A program made the translations under genes and the position numbers. From contig CACIWJ010000005.1 of the NCBI GenBank assembly GCA_902590365.1, positions 1-32,185 on the forward strand: a DNA stretch of 32,185 nucleotides. Direction: 5' to 3'. Numbering within the stretch: the stretch's first letter is position 1; each line of letters opens with the position of its first letter. This document shows, one piece after another, positions 8,982-17,148 of the stretch. The notes below the pieces were generated by a model. The model saw only the letters and a program-made list of their open reading frames with translations, was not told the DNA's origin and searched no databases. Source of the DNA: an uncultured Pelagibacteraceae bacterium. GTDB taxonomy: Bacteria > Pseudomonadota > Alphaproteobacteria > Pelagibacterales > Pelagibacteraceae.

Positions 8982-10978
8982 ATATTTTTTCTATTATCAA
9001 CTAAGCTTTTAACTACACTAGGGTCGGCTAAAGTTGTTGTATCACCAAGTTGTTCGTGTTCATTTGCTGCAATTTTTCTTAAAATTCTCCTCATAATTTT
9101 TCCAGATCTTGTTTTAGGAAGTCCTGGAGAAAAATGTATAAGGTCAGGTGTTGCGATTGGTCCAATTTGTTTTCTTACCCACAGTTTTAATTCTCTTTCA
9201 AGATCTCCATCAGGATTTTCACCTACATTTAATGTTACATAACAGTAAAGGCCATTACCTTTAATATCATGTGGATAACCAACCACAGCTGCTTCTGCAA
9301 CTTTTGGATGTGCAACAAATGCACTTTCTATTTCTGCAGTTCCTAAATTATGTCCTGATACAATTATTACATCATCAACTCTACCTGTAATCCAGTAATA
9401 TCCATCTTTATCTCTTCTGCAACCATCTCCTGTAAAATATTTACCATCAAATTGCGAAAAATAAGTTTCTATAAATCTATTGTGATCACCATAAACAGTT
9501 CTCATTTGCCCAGGCCAAGATTGAGCTATGCATAACCTTCCTCGAGCTTCACCTTTTAATACTTTTCCTTCCTGATCAACGATAACAGGTTTTATACCGT
9601 AAAAAGGTTTAGTAGCAGATCCTGGTTTTAAATCTATTGCTCCAGTTTGTGGGCTTATTAATATTCCACCAGTTTCAGTTTGCCACCATGTATCAACTAT
9701 AGGACACTTAGAATCTCCCACAGTCTTAAAATACCATTGCCATGCTTCAGGATTTATAGGTTCACCTACAGTTCCAAGTAATTTTAAAGATTTTCTTGAA
9801 GTTTTTTTAACAGGACCATCTCCCTCTCTCATTAAAGCTCTAATTGCTGTTGGTGCAGTATAAAAAATATTTACTTTGTATTTGTCGACTATCTGCCACC
9901 ATCTTGATGTATCTGGATATGTAGGTATTCCTTCAAACATAATTGTAGTAGCTCCATTTGCTAAAGGACCATATATTATATAGCTATGTCCTGTAATCCA
10001 TCCAATGTCAGCAGTGCACCAATAAATATCTTTAGGTTTATAATTAAAAATATATTGATGTGTCATTGATGCATAAACCATGTATCCACCAGTAGTATGT
10101 AAAACACCTTTTGGTTTACCAGTTGATCCTGAGGTATAAAGTATAAATAATGGATCTTCGGCATTCATTTCTTCAGGTTCACAAATAGGTGAAGCTTTTT
10201 TAACGATATCGTGATACCAAACATCTCTTCTTTCGTCCCAATTAATTCTATTGCCAGTTTTTTTTATCACAATACATTTCTTAACATTTGAACAATTAAC
10301 TAATGCTTCATCTGTAATAGATTTTAATGGAATAGTTTTTCCCCCTCTTAAACCTTCATCTGCTGTTACCACGTAATCAGATTTACAGTCATTAATTCTA
10401 CCAGCTATACTGTCTGGAGAAAAACCACCAAATATAATTGAATGTACTGCTCCAATTCTTGCACAGGCTAACATTGTATATGCTAACTCAGGTATCATAG
10501 TTAAATAAATTGTAACTCTATCACCTTTTTTAATACCTAATTCTTTTAAAGCATTTGCCGTCTTCGAAACTTCTTGATGAAGCTGTTTATAAGTAATTTT
10601 TTTTTGAACTTTTGGATCATCTCCAACCCAAATAATAGCCGTTTTATCTTTATTCTTTTTTAGATGTCTATCAATACAGTTTGCAGATGCATTAAGAGTA
10701 CCATCATAATACCACTTAATGCTAACATCTGATTTACTATATTTTATATTTTTTATTTTTTTATAAGGCTTGATCCAGGTAATACGCTTACCTTCTTTTT
10801 TCCAAAAATCATCATTATTTTTTAAAGAGTAGCTATATTTTTTTTCATATTGTTTTTTATTAATTATAGCTTTTTTTATCCAATCAGACCTAGTTTTTAT
10901 TATTGATTCTTGTTTTTTCTCAGATGGTTGTAATTTTGTTTTTTTCTTTTTTAATTTTTTTTTTGATCTTTTAGCCAT
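8978..10978 (-). CDS. acs: Acetyl-CoA synthetase
   Basis: [106 protein letters not shown]. Confidence 0.96.
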   Translation of the reverse strand: MAKRSKKKLKKKKTKLQPSEKKQESIIKTRSDWIKKAIINKKQYEKKYSYSLKNNDDFWKKEGKRITWIKPYKKIKNIKYSKSDVSIKWYYDGTLNASANCIDRHLKKNKDKTAIIWVGDDPKVQKKITYKQLHQEVSKTANALKELGIKKGDRVTIYLTMIPELAYTMLACARIGAVHSIIFGGFSPDSIAGRINDCKSDYVVTADEGLRGGKTIPLKSITDEALVNCSNVKKCIVIKKTGNRINWDERRDVWYHDIVKKASPICEPEEMNAEDPLFILYTSGSTGKPKGVLHTTGGYMVYASMTHQYIFNYKPKDIYWCTADIGWITGHSYIIYGPLANGATTIMFEGIPTYPDTSRWWQIVDKYKVNIFYTAPTAIRALMREGDGPVKKTSRKSLKLLGTVGEPINPEAWQWYFKTVGDSKCPIVDTWWQTETGGILISPQTGAIDLKPGSATKPFYGIKPVIVDQEGKVLKGEARGRLCIAQSWPGQMRTVYGDHNRFIETYFSQFDGKYFTGDGCRRDKDGYYWITGRVDDVIIVSGHNLGTAEIESAFVAHPKVAEAAVVGYPHDIKGNGLYCYVTLNVGENPDGDLERELKLWVRKQIGPIATPDLIHFSPGLPKTRSGKIMRRILRKIAANEHEQLGDTTTLADPSVVKSLVDNRKNI

Positions 10979-10991
10979 AATTTTTCATTTT

Positions 10992-11408
10992 TTATTTAAT
11001 ATTACTCATCTTATTTAGAATTTTCCAGCTTTTCATATCTATAGGCATTATTGATAAACGGCTTTGTTTTATTAGGGCTAAATGCCTAAGTTTTTTATTT
11101 TTTTTTATATTTTCAAGAGTTATGTTTTTGTTTAAGTGCTTTTTGTATTTAATTTTTACTGCAACAAATTTTTTCATCTTATCAGTGGGGTCAATAAAAG
11201 ATTCTTTGATCACTTCTACAATTCCAACAATTTCTTTTCCAATATTTGAATGATAAAAAAAACATAGATCACCCATTTTCATCTTTTTTAAGTTATTTGC
11301 TGCTTGATAATTTCTAACTCCATCCCAGATTGAGCCGTCTTTACCTGCTTTTTTTTGTTGATCAATTGACCATACATTAGGTTCAGATTTTAATAACCAG
11401 TACTTCAT
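10992..11408 (-). CDS. EVE domain-containing protein
   Basis: MKYWLLKSEPNVWSIDQQKKAGKDGSIWDGVRNYQAANNLKKMKMGDLCFFYHSNIGKEIVGIVEV is the classical EVE/thymocyte nuclear protein 1-like N-terminus. Confidence 0.93.
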   Translation of the reverse strand: MKYWLLKSEPNVWSIDQQKKAGKDGSIWDGVRNYQAANNLKKMKMGDLCFFYHSNIGKEIVGIVEVIKESFIDPTDKMKKFVAVKIKYKKHLNKNITLENIKKNKKLRHLALIKQSRLSIMPIDMKSWKILNKMSNIK

Positions 11409-11418
11409 CTAATTGTTT
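11388..11418. repeat. 31-bp direct repeat, copy 1 (first 7 codons of the EVE gene plus 10 bp upstream)
   Basis: TTTTAATAACCAGTACTTCATCTAATTGTTT, identical to 17072-17102. Confidence 0.95.
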
Positions 11419-11504
11419 CTCCAATGTTTATGCCATTTTTGAATCATCGGACTTTCATTTTCCTTAATTTTTTTAAAACACGTACAACACAACGTACTAC
11501 ACAT
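11409..11504 (-). CDS. Possible 31-aa Cys-rich micro-ORF (MCSTLCCTCFKKIKENESPMIQKWHKHWRNN)
   Basis: ATG directly follows the TAA of the upstream ORF (TAAATG) and its TAG directly precedes the EVE ATG. Not in the ORF track because of length. May be an erosion product. Confidence 0.4.
   Translation of the reverse strand: MCSTLCCTCFKKIKENESPMIQKWHKHWRNN
11480..11503. repeat. Tandem 12-bp repeat (2 units: acgtacaacaca / acgtactacaca)
   Basis: Direct reading; 11/12 identity between units. Confidence 0.7.
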
Positions 11505-12002
11505 TTATTTAACTTTATATTCTTTTGCTAATTTTTCTAAAAATTTACCTTCATTCTTTTTTCTAAATTTAAAACCAATTGCCTCACCACACTGAAAATA
11601 ACCTAGCTTCCAGTCTATAGGAATTATATCTTCTTTAAAATTGTAACTTTTTTTATTATGCTCTGTTATTGTAACCAGTACTGTTTTGTCATTATCCCAA
11701 AACCAAGTCCACCACTCTTCATATGGCATAAGACTTTTTAACATTTTGTCCATTGTGGTAATTGCAGGTTGAAAGCAATGATCTCTATTAAAAGTTCCAG
11801 TTTTATATTTAAAATTATTATTTGCGAATTCTTTTAAAGCTTTTTTTGAAATTCCAACAACTCTCCAACTCCACGGTTCGTAGGTGAAAATATTTCGTAA
11901 AATTTTAATCTTATGGTTTTTTTTAAGAGACGATTTGAATACGGCTTTATAAAGTTCATAGATTTCTTTTTTTATATCTTCATTTGGTTTTGATAAACTC
12001 AT
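11505..12002 (-). CDS. Hypothetical protein (island-encoded)
   Basis: 165-aa ORF; aromatic-rich centre 'MPYEEWWTWFWDNDKTVLVTITEHN'; no family recognised. Confidence 0.65.
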   Translation of the reverse strand: MSLSKPNEDIKKEIYELYKAVFKSSLKKNHKIKILRNIFTYEPWSWRVVGISKKALKEFANNNFKYKTGTFNRDHCFQPAITTMDKMLKSLMPYEEWWTWFWDNDKTVLVTITEHNKKSYNFKEDIIPIDWKLGYFQCGEAIGFKFRKKNEGKFLEKLAKEYKVK

Positions 12003-12007
12003 ATAAT

Positions 12008-12475
12008 TTAATTTTTCTTATTTTTATCACCAAATTCAAATGTGAACGAGTCTTCTGTTATGTGAAGTTTTCCAACATCTTCAGGATGTTTTTTAAAATG
12101 TTCATTTAACCTTTTATCCTCCTCATGTTTCCATAAGTTATTAATACCAGCTTTCTCTTTCATTTCCTCTACCTGTCTTAATAGTGCATGGGTTTGACTT
12201 CCTAGATTGAGGATTCCCATTTCAACTTTTAGTGTACTATATTGCAGTTCCATTATTTTGGCTTGGGCTTCTTCTTTTTTATTTAAATCTTCTCTTAAAT
12301 CTTTAGCAATCAATTCTAAATCAAATTTTGTTAGGTTTGGACTCTTCTCAAGATTCCAAAGGCAACTTTGTATTCCTGTATGAGCCCAGCTTATAGTGTG
12401 TTTTTCTTTTTCTATATCCAAAATAATTTTTTCAAGTCTTTTAAATTTTCCGTCTTTATCATTAAACATACCCAT
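12008..12475 (-). CDS. Hypothetical helical protein (island-encoded)
   Basis: Track ORF starts at 12526, but the ATG at 12473-12475 (MGMFNDKDGKFKRLEKI...) has an AGGAG Shine-Dalgarno with 5-nt spacing (CAACAGGAGATCCTATG), so the shorter start is preferred. Confidence 0.65.
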   Translation of the reverse strand: MGMFNDKDGKFKRLEKIILDIEKEKHTISWAHTGIQSCLWNLEKSPNLTKFDLELIAKDLREDLNKKEEAQAKIMELQYSTLKVEMGILNLGSQTHALLRQVEEMKEKAGINNLWKHEEDKRLNEHFKKHPEDVGKLHITEDSFTFEFGDKNKKN

Positions 12476-12498
12476 AGGATCTCCTGTTGTTGAATTGT

Positions 12499-12526
12499 AT
12501 GTGGGCATAATAAAATATGCCCACAT
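12499..12526. other. Perfect 11-bp stem-loop (ATGTGGGCATA-ATAAAA-TATGCCCACAT) between two island genes
   Basis: Inverted repeat 12499-12509 / 12516-12526 with 6-nt loop; T-rich tract only on the plus-strand 3' side. Confidence 0.8.
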
Positions 12527-12533
12527 ATTCTAT

Positions 12534-12704
12534 TTATTTTTTTATTTTAAAGCCTTGCTTCTCTAAAAGACGTATGAGGTTTTTTTTAATTTCCTCTCTG
12601 CTAGTCTTAGAGTCGCCTATCTTTTCAAAGAATAAAAGTTTTTTTCCTTCTCTTTCTTTTGAAGCAAAATACTCTTTTATTGGCTTTATGGTGAATTTAA
12701 CCAT
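12534..12704 (-). CDS. 56-aa small protein, island-encoded
   Basis: Minus-strand ORF MVKFTIKPIKEYFASKEREGKKLLFFEKIGDSKTSREEIKKNLIRLLEKQGFKIKK* absent from the track; near-ideal Shine-Dalgarno AAAGGAGGAAT immediately before ATG. Preferred over the overlapping plus-strand track ORF 12517-12717. Confidence 0.75.
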   Translation of the reverse strand: MVKFTIKPIKEYFASKEREGKKLLFFEKIGDSKTSREEIKKNLIRLLEKQGFKIKK

Positions 12705-12877
12705 ATTCCTCCTTTAGCGTTGTTTTTATAGTCCCAGCAAGTAGAGATAATTTCTAAATCAGGACTATTTAAACTATATCAAATAAAATAGATTTTATCA
12801 AATTTGTGCCACTATTAATTATTATATTTATAATTGTTAAGTTTCTTTATTCTTAAGAACATTCATTCAACTACATT

Positions 12878-13225
12878 ATGAAACAAATAAACAATCAAAG
12901 TGAGGAAAGAAGTGATTTCATTAGTGACTTCAAAAATCAGATTGCTAGATACACAGACACTTTAAGTGAAACTTCTGATGAAATAAGATATGCAGAACAC
13001 ATAGTTCCACATAAAGGCAAAGAAATAATACCTGGAATGGAATATGAGGACTACATAGATATTAAAAAAAAAAATCTTAAAGGACTTACTTATGACCAAA
13101 TTCTTCTTTTCTTAAAAAATACAACACCACCAAATGGAAGAATAAAAAAATTTAAAAATTTTCTTTCATCAAAGGATATTTATTTTGAATCAGGCTTGTG
13201 GACATGGCATAATAAAGACTTATAA
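12878..13225 (+). CDS. Hypothetical protein, first gene of the R-M operon
   Basis: 115-aa ORF ending 8 bp upstream of the REase ORF, same strand. Confidence 0.65.
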   Translation: MKQINNQSEERSDFISDFKNQIARYTDTLSETSDEIRYAEHIVPHKGKEIIPGMEYEDYIDIKKKNLKGLTYDQILLFLKNTTPPNGRIKKFKNFLSSKDIYFESGLWTWHNKDL

Positions 13226-13233
13226 TTTTTTAT

Positions 13234-15024
13234 ATGACATTACCCTGGTCAATTACAACAACGGTTAGAAATCCCTTAAGAAACAGAGAATTTTTAAAAA
13301 CCCTTACTGAGTTTGAAGGGAAAGAATTTAATGAGGAAATTCAAATTAAATTTCAAATACGGCTTATAGAAAAAAGGTTATATAAGCCAAATAAAATACC
13401 TCCGGACTGCCAAAGTTTAATGGCCTCTAATTCAATAATTGATTATCAGAATGCTAAAAAAATATTTGATTATAACCAATATGAGGACCCACCCATGAGA
13501 GGAAGACAGTCAGCAAACCCTTTAAATAAGTTGGGATTTGCCGTAGCAAGAAAAAATTTTGACAAAATAATTATTACACCTTTAGGTAAAAAATTTTTAA
13601 AAGAAGATTTTGATATTAATTATATATTTTTAAAAAGTTTAATAAAGCTTCAATTTCCTAATCCATGGAGCAGGGATTTTTCAAAAAAAAAAGGATTTAA
13701 TATAAATCCATTCATATCAGTTCTGCATTTGTTGAATAAAATAAATAAAAATTTAAAAGTCAAAGGACTTACTCAAACGGAGTTTTCTGTTTTTGTTCCA
13801 ACATTGAATAATTTTAAATCTATAGATGATCAAATAGAAAATATTTACACTTATAGAAAAAAGACTGATAAAAAATCCTATATCAATGATTTTGCCGTAA
13901 GATTTTATAATAAAAGAAAACTGGATAAAAAAAAAATAAACGATTTATTTGATTATGGAGATAATATTATGAGATATTTTAGATTAACTAATTATTTTAA
14001 AGTTTCCAAAAGCCATTTGTTAGGAGAGTGGAGAATAGATTTAGAACCCACAAAAAAAGAAGAAATAAATCAATTAATTAACGGATTTAGTGGTGAACCT
14101 TTAAATTTTGATAATGAGAATAGTTATATCAAATATCTTTCAGACCTAAATTTACCAAAATTACCTTGGGAAAATAAGGAAAATCTAATTAAAATCATAA
14201 TAAGTTATAAAAAAAATATTTTAGAAATTGTTAAAAAAAATAAATTAGACATTAAAAAATTTTATAAAAATTTTGATAACATAAAATTTACTTTAAATAC
14301 CCCAAAGGAAAAATTAATATCTATTAAAGAAAAATATATAAATATTTATAAAGAAATTAAAAACTATATAAATTTTGATAAAATGAAATATGATTTAAAT
14401 AAACTTCAGGATAAAATAGAATTTTTAGATGATTCAAAAAAAGTCAATTCACGTGATTTTAAACCAGAAATGTTTGAAAAATTTTTTGTAGATATATTCA
14501 CAATTTTAAATGATAGCAAAAAAATTAAGCCAAATTATCCAATGGATGAAGATGGTGAACCATTAAGTCATGCTTCTTCAAGTAAACCAGATTTTGAGTG
14601 TTATTATAATAATTTCAATATTGTTGGAGAAGTTACAAAACAACAAGGTGGGAATCAGTGGATGACGGAAACAGTTCCACCACAAAAACATTTATCGGAT
14701 TTTGAAGATAAAAATAAAGATAAACCAAACTTCCTTTTATTTCTCTCCCCCACAATTCACGAAAGAACATATGCAAATTTTTTTATTGCAACTAAAGGAG
14801 GGGCTTATGGAAAACAAAAAATTATACCTTTGTCTACAATTCAATTTTCTTCATTGTTAAAACAATTTATTGTATTTATTAAATCAAATAAAAAATTTAA
14901 TTCCGATCTACTAGAAAGTTTTTTAGAAGAAATGGTTGATTTAGCCGAAAAATCAGAAACAGCAACACAATGGTCAGCCAATATAAATAAAGCAGTTAAA
15001 AATTATAAAATTAATGAAGACTAA
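13234..15024 (+). CDS. AlwI/BstNBI-family Type IIS restriction endonuclease
   Basis: N-terminus 'LPWSITTTVRNPLRNREFLKTLTEFEGKEFNEEIQIKFQIRLIEKRLYKP' is characteristic of RE_AlwI family proteins; candidate PD-(D/E)xK-like site 'SKPDFECYYNNFNIVGEVTKQQG' in the C-terminal half; followed by two DNA MTases. Confidence 0.85.
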   Translation: MTLPWSITTTVRNPLRNREFLKTLTEFEGKEFNEEIQIKFQIRLIEKRLYKPNKIPPDCQSLMASNSIIDYQNAKKIFDYNQYEDPPMRGRQSANPLNKLGFAVARKNFDKIIITPLGKKFLKEDFDINYIFLKSLIKLQFPNPWSRDFSKKKGFNINPFISVLHLLNKINKNLKVKGLTQTEFSVFVPTLNNFKSIDDQIENIYTYRKKTDKKSYINDFAVRFYNKRKLDKKKINDLFDYGDNIMRYFRLTNYFKVSKSHLLGEWRIDLEPTKKEEINQLINGFSGEPLNFDNENSYIKYLSDLNLPKLPWENKENLIKIIISYKKNILEIVKKNKLDIKKFYKNFDNIKFTLNTPKEKLISIKEKYINIYKEIKNYINFDKMKYDLNKLQDKIEFLDDSKKVNSRDFKPEMFEKFFVDIFTILNDSKKIKPNYPMDEDGEPLSHASSSKPDFECYYNNFNIVGEVTKQQGGNQWMTETVPPQKHLSDFEDKNKDKPNFLLFLSPTIHERTYANFFIATKGGAYGKQKIIPLSTIQFSSLLKQFIVFIKSNKKFNSDLLESFLEEMVDLAEKSETATQWSANINKAVKNYKINED

Positions 15025-15805
15025 TCACATTTATCAGGGCAACTGTATTGAAATATTAAATAAATCAATAAAAAAAAATTCAATTGATTTAATTTATGCA
15101 GACCCTCCTTACAATCTCTCTGGAAAAAAATTAAATCTTGAAGGTAATCTCACAGGTGGCGCGTTTTTTAAAATGAATGAGGACTGGGATACTTTTGATT
15201 ATGATGGTTATTTAAAATTTAGCGAAGAATGGATTTCCGAAAGTTACAAAGTATTAAAAGATAATGGTAGTATTTATATATCTTGCACATACCATAACAT
15301 TGGTGAAGTGATTTTTTTAGCTAAAAAGTTTAATCTTAAATTAAAAAATATTATTACATGGTATAAAACCAACTCAATGCCAAACATTACTAAGAGAACC
15401 TATACACATGCAACGGAGTATGTTTGTTGGTTTGTAAAAGGAAGTAAATGGAAATTTAATTACGAAGAAGTAAAAAAATTTAATCCCAACAAAACTAAAA
15501 ACGGAGAAGATAAGCAAATGAGAGATTTTTTAGATTTTTTCGAATCACCAATTCTTCAAGGCAAAGAAAGAATAAAAGATAATAAAAATAAACGTGCGGC
15601 ACATCCAACTCAAAAGCCAGAAAAATTATTAGAATTAATTATTCGCGCTTCATCTAATAAAAACGATTTAATACTTGATCCTTTTTTTGGTACCGGTACA
15701 ACTGGTTATGTAGCGAATAAATTAAAAAGAAAATGGATTGGAATAGAAATAAATTCAAAATATATCAAAATTTCAAAAAAAAGAATGTTGAATGGCAAAA
15801 AATAA
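15014..15805 (+). CDS. Beta-class DNA methyltransferase M1 (probable N6-adenine)
   Basis: IDLIYADPPYNLSG early and LILDPFFGTGTTGYVANKLKRKWIGIEIN late (DPPY then FxGxG order = beta class), AAHPTQKPEKLLELII. Overlaps the REase 3' end by 11 bp. Confidence 0.92.
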   Translation: MKTNHIYQGNCIEILNKSIKKNSIDLIYADPPYNLSGKKLNLEGNLTGGAFFKMNEDWDTFDYDGYLKFSEEWISESYKVLKDNGSIYISCTYHNIGEVIFLAKKFNLKLKNIITWYKTNSMPNITKRTYTHATEYVCWFVKGSKWKFNYEEVKKFNPNKTKNGEDKQMRDFLDFFESPILQGKERIKDNKNKRAAHPTQKPEKLLELIIRASSNKNDLILDPFFGTGTTGYVANKLKRKWIGIEINSKYIKISKKRMLNGKK

Positions 15806-16553
15806 GGAATTAAATTATTGTAAATTGTACAACGAAGATTGTATTCAATACTTGAAAAAAATTAAATCAAATTCTATTGATTTAATTTTTGCTGACCCAC
15901 CTTATAACTTATCAGATAAAAAATTTTTAACTGTAAAAAGTGGCAAAGTTGCAAAATGTGATAAGGGCGAATGGGATAAAATAAATGACATTGAAAGTTT
16001 TAACATTGATTGGTTAACGCAATGTAAAAGAATTTTGAAAGAAAGTGGAACAATATGGATCTCAGGTACATTACATAATCATCCAAGTATTGGACAATGT
16101 TTAAAAAATTTAGGTTTTTGGATTATTAACGACATAATATGGTTTAAACGAAATGCGCCTCCTTTATTGTCTAGAAATAGACTTGTTCCTTCAACTGAAT
16201 TAATTTGGTTAGCTAGCAGAAATAAAAAATACTATTTTGACTATGATCATGCAAAAATTTTTAATTCTGGAAAACAACTAAGAAATCTTTGGGACATAAA
16301 TGCCCAAAGACATAAAACTGAGCATCCAACTGAAAAACCTGAAATTTTGTTAGAAAGAATTTTAGAAATTGGTTCTAAAAAAAATTCAATTATCCTAGAT
16401 CCATTTATGGGATCGGGAACAACTGGAGTTGTTGCAAAAAGGTATGAAAGAAACTTTATTGGAATAGAAATTGATAAAAAATATTTTAAAATTGCAAAAA
16501 AAAGAATTGAAATGACAAATGTTGATTTGCAATTAAAGATTCAGTCAGCTTAA
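15792..16553 (+). CDS. Beta-class DNA methyltransferase M2 (probable N6-adenine)
   Basis: IDLIFADPPYNLSD, EHPTEKPEILLERILEIG, ILDPFMGSGTTGVVAKRYERNFIGIEID; overlaps M1 by 14 bp. Confidence 0.92.
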   Translation: MAKNKELNYCKLYNEDCIQYLKKIKSNSIDLIFADPPYNLSDKKFLTVKSGKVAKCDKGEWDKINDIESFNIDWLTQCKRILKESGTIWISGTLHNHPSIGQCLKNLGFWIINDIIWFKRNAPPLLSRNRLVPSTELIWLASRNKKYYFDYDHAKIFNSGKQLRNLWDINAQRHKTEHPTEKPEILLERILEIGSKKNSIILDPFMGSGTTGVVAKRYERNFIGIEIDKKYFKIAKKRIEMTNVDLQLKIQSA

Positions 16554-16574
16554 TTTTATCAGATACAATTAAAA

Positions 16575-17030
16575 ATGGATAAAGGAAGCAAACCACTTGA
16601 AATAAATGACTTAAGTGCTTTTGAGTTTGTTAAAGAATGCTTAAAAGGTGATGTAACTTTCGGCATAAATTTTGATAGGATTCAAACAAATTCGGAAACT
16701 GGTAAATATATGATTCTTGAATATTTACTTTGTGATGAAAAACAATTTAAAAATAATGTAACTCCTTTTACAAGTCACCCAAATCGATACTTTCATCTGA
16801 ACAAACAAAAGTTCATAAAACTTTGGGAATTAACAAAAAAACTAAATGCTGATCTATTTTTGATTAATTATTCAAAAAAAAATACTCAATACGAAAATGA
16901 AATATTATTAATGAAAGCAATTGATATTCAAGATAAAATTGAAAATCCTGTTTCTACAGAAAATAAAAAAATGAGTAGGGAAGAATTTTCATTCTGGTTA
17001 AGGAATGTAAATAAATTAGGTAAAGGTTAG
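16575..17030 (+). CDS. Hypothetical R-M-linked protein, possibly nuclease-fold
   Basis: 151-aa ORF immediately downstream of M2 on the same strand; 'GINFDRIQTNSETGKYMILEYLLCDE' is weakly reminiscent of D...ExL nuclease cores. Confidence 0.6.
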   Translation: MDKGSKPLEINDLSAFEFVKECLKGDVTFGINFDRIQTNSETGKYMILEYLLCDEKQFKNNVTPFTSHPNRYFHLNKQKFIKLWELTKKLNADLFLINYSKKNTQYENEILLMKAIDIQDKIENPVSTENKKMSREEFSFWLRNVNKLGKG

Positions 17031-17071
17031 TGGGAGTCAGTCGAGTCTTATAGATGTATCACAAGTGTTGG

Positions 17072-17102
17072 TTTTAATAACCAGTACTTCATCTAATTGT
17101 TT
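17072..17102. repeat. 31-bp direct repeat, copy 2 (EVE-gene 5'-end fragment: MKYWLLK)
   Basis: TTTTAATAACCAGTACTTCATCTAATTGTTT identical to 11388-11418; reverse complement encodes the EVE start ATGAAGTACTGGTTATTAAAA, then diverges. Confidence 0.95.
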
Positions 17103-17148
17103 TCCTTATTTTATTTATTTTTTATTTGGGCTATAAATAAATTTTAAA

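Noticed and set aside
12517-12717. Plus-strand 66-aa ORF MPTYSIYFFILKPCF... from the track
   Set aside because: Antisense to the 56-aa ORF that has a strong Shine-Dalgarno and plausible protein-like composition; the plus frame looks like an antisense artefact (F/S/L-rich).
17034-17047. Two GAGTC motifs within 14 bp just downstream of the R-M genes (possible cognate sites of a BstNBI-like enzyme)
   Set aside because: GAGTC and GGATC both appear many times elsewhere in the window, and enzyme specificity cannot be read from sequence; likely chance.
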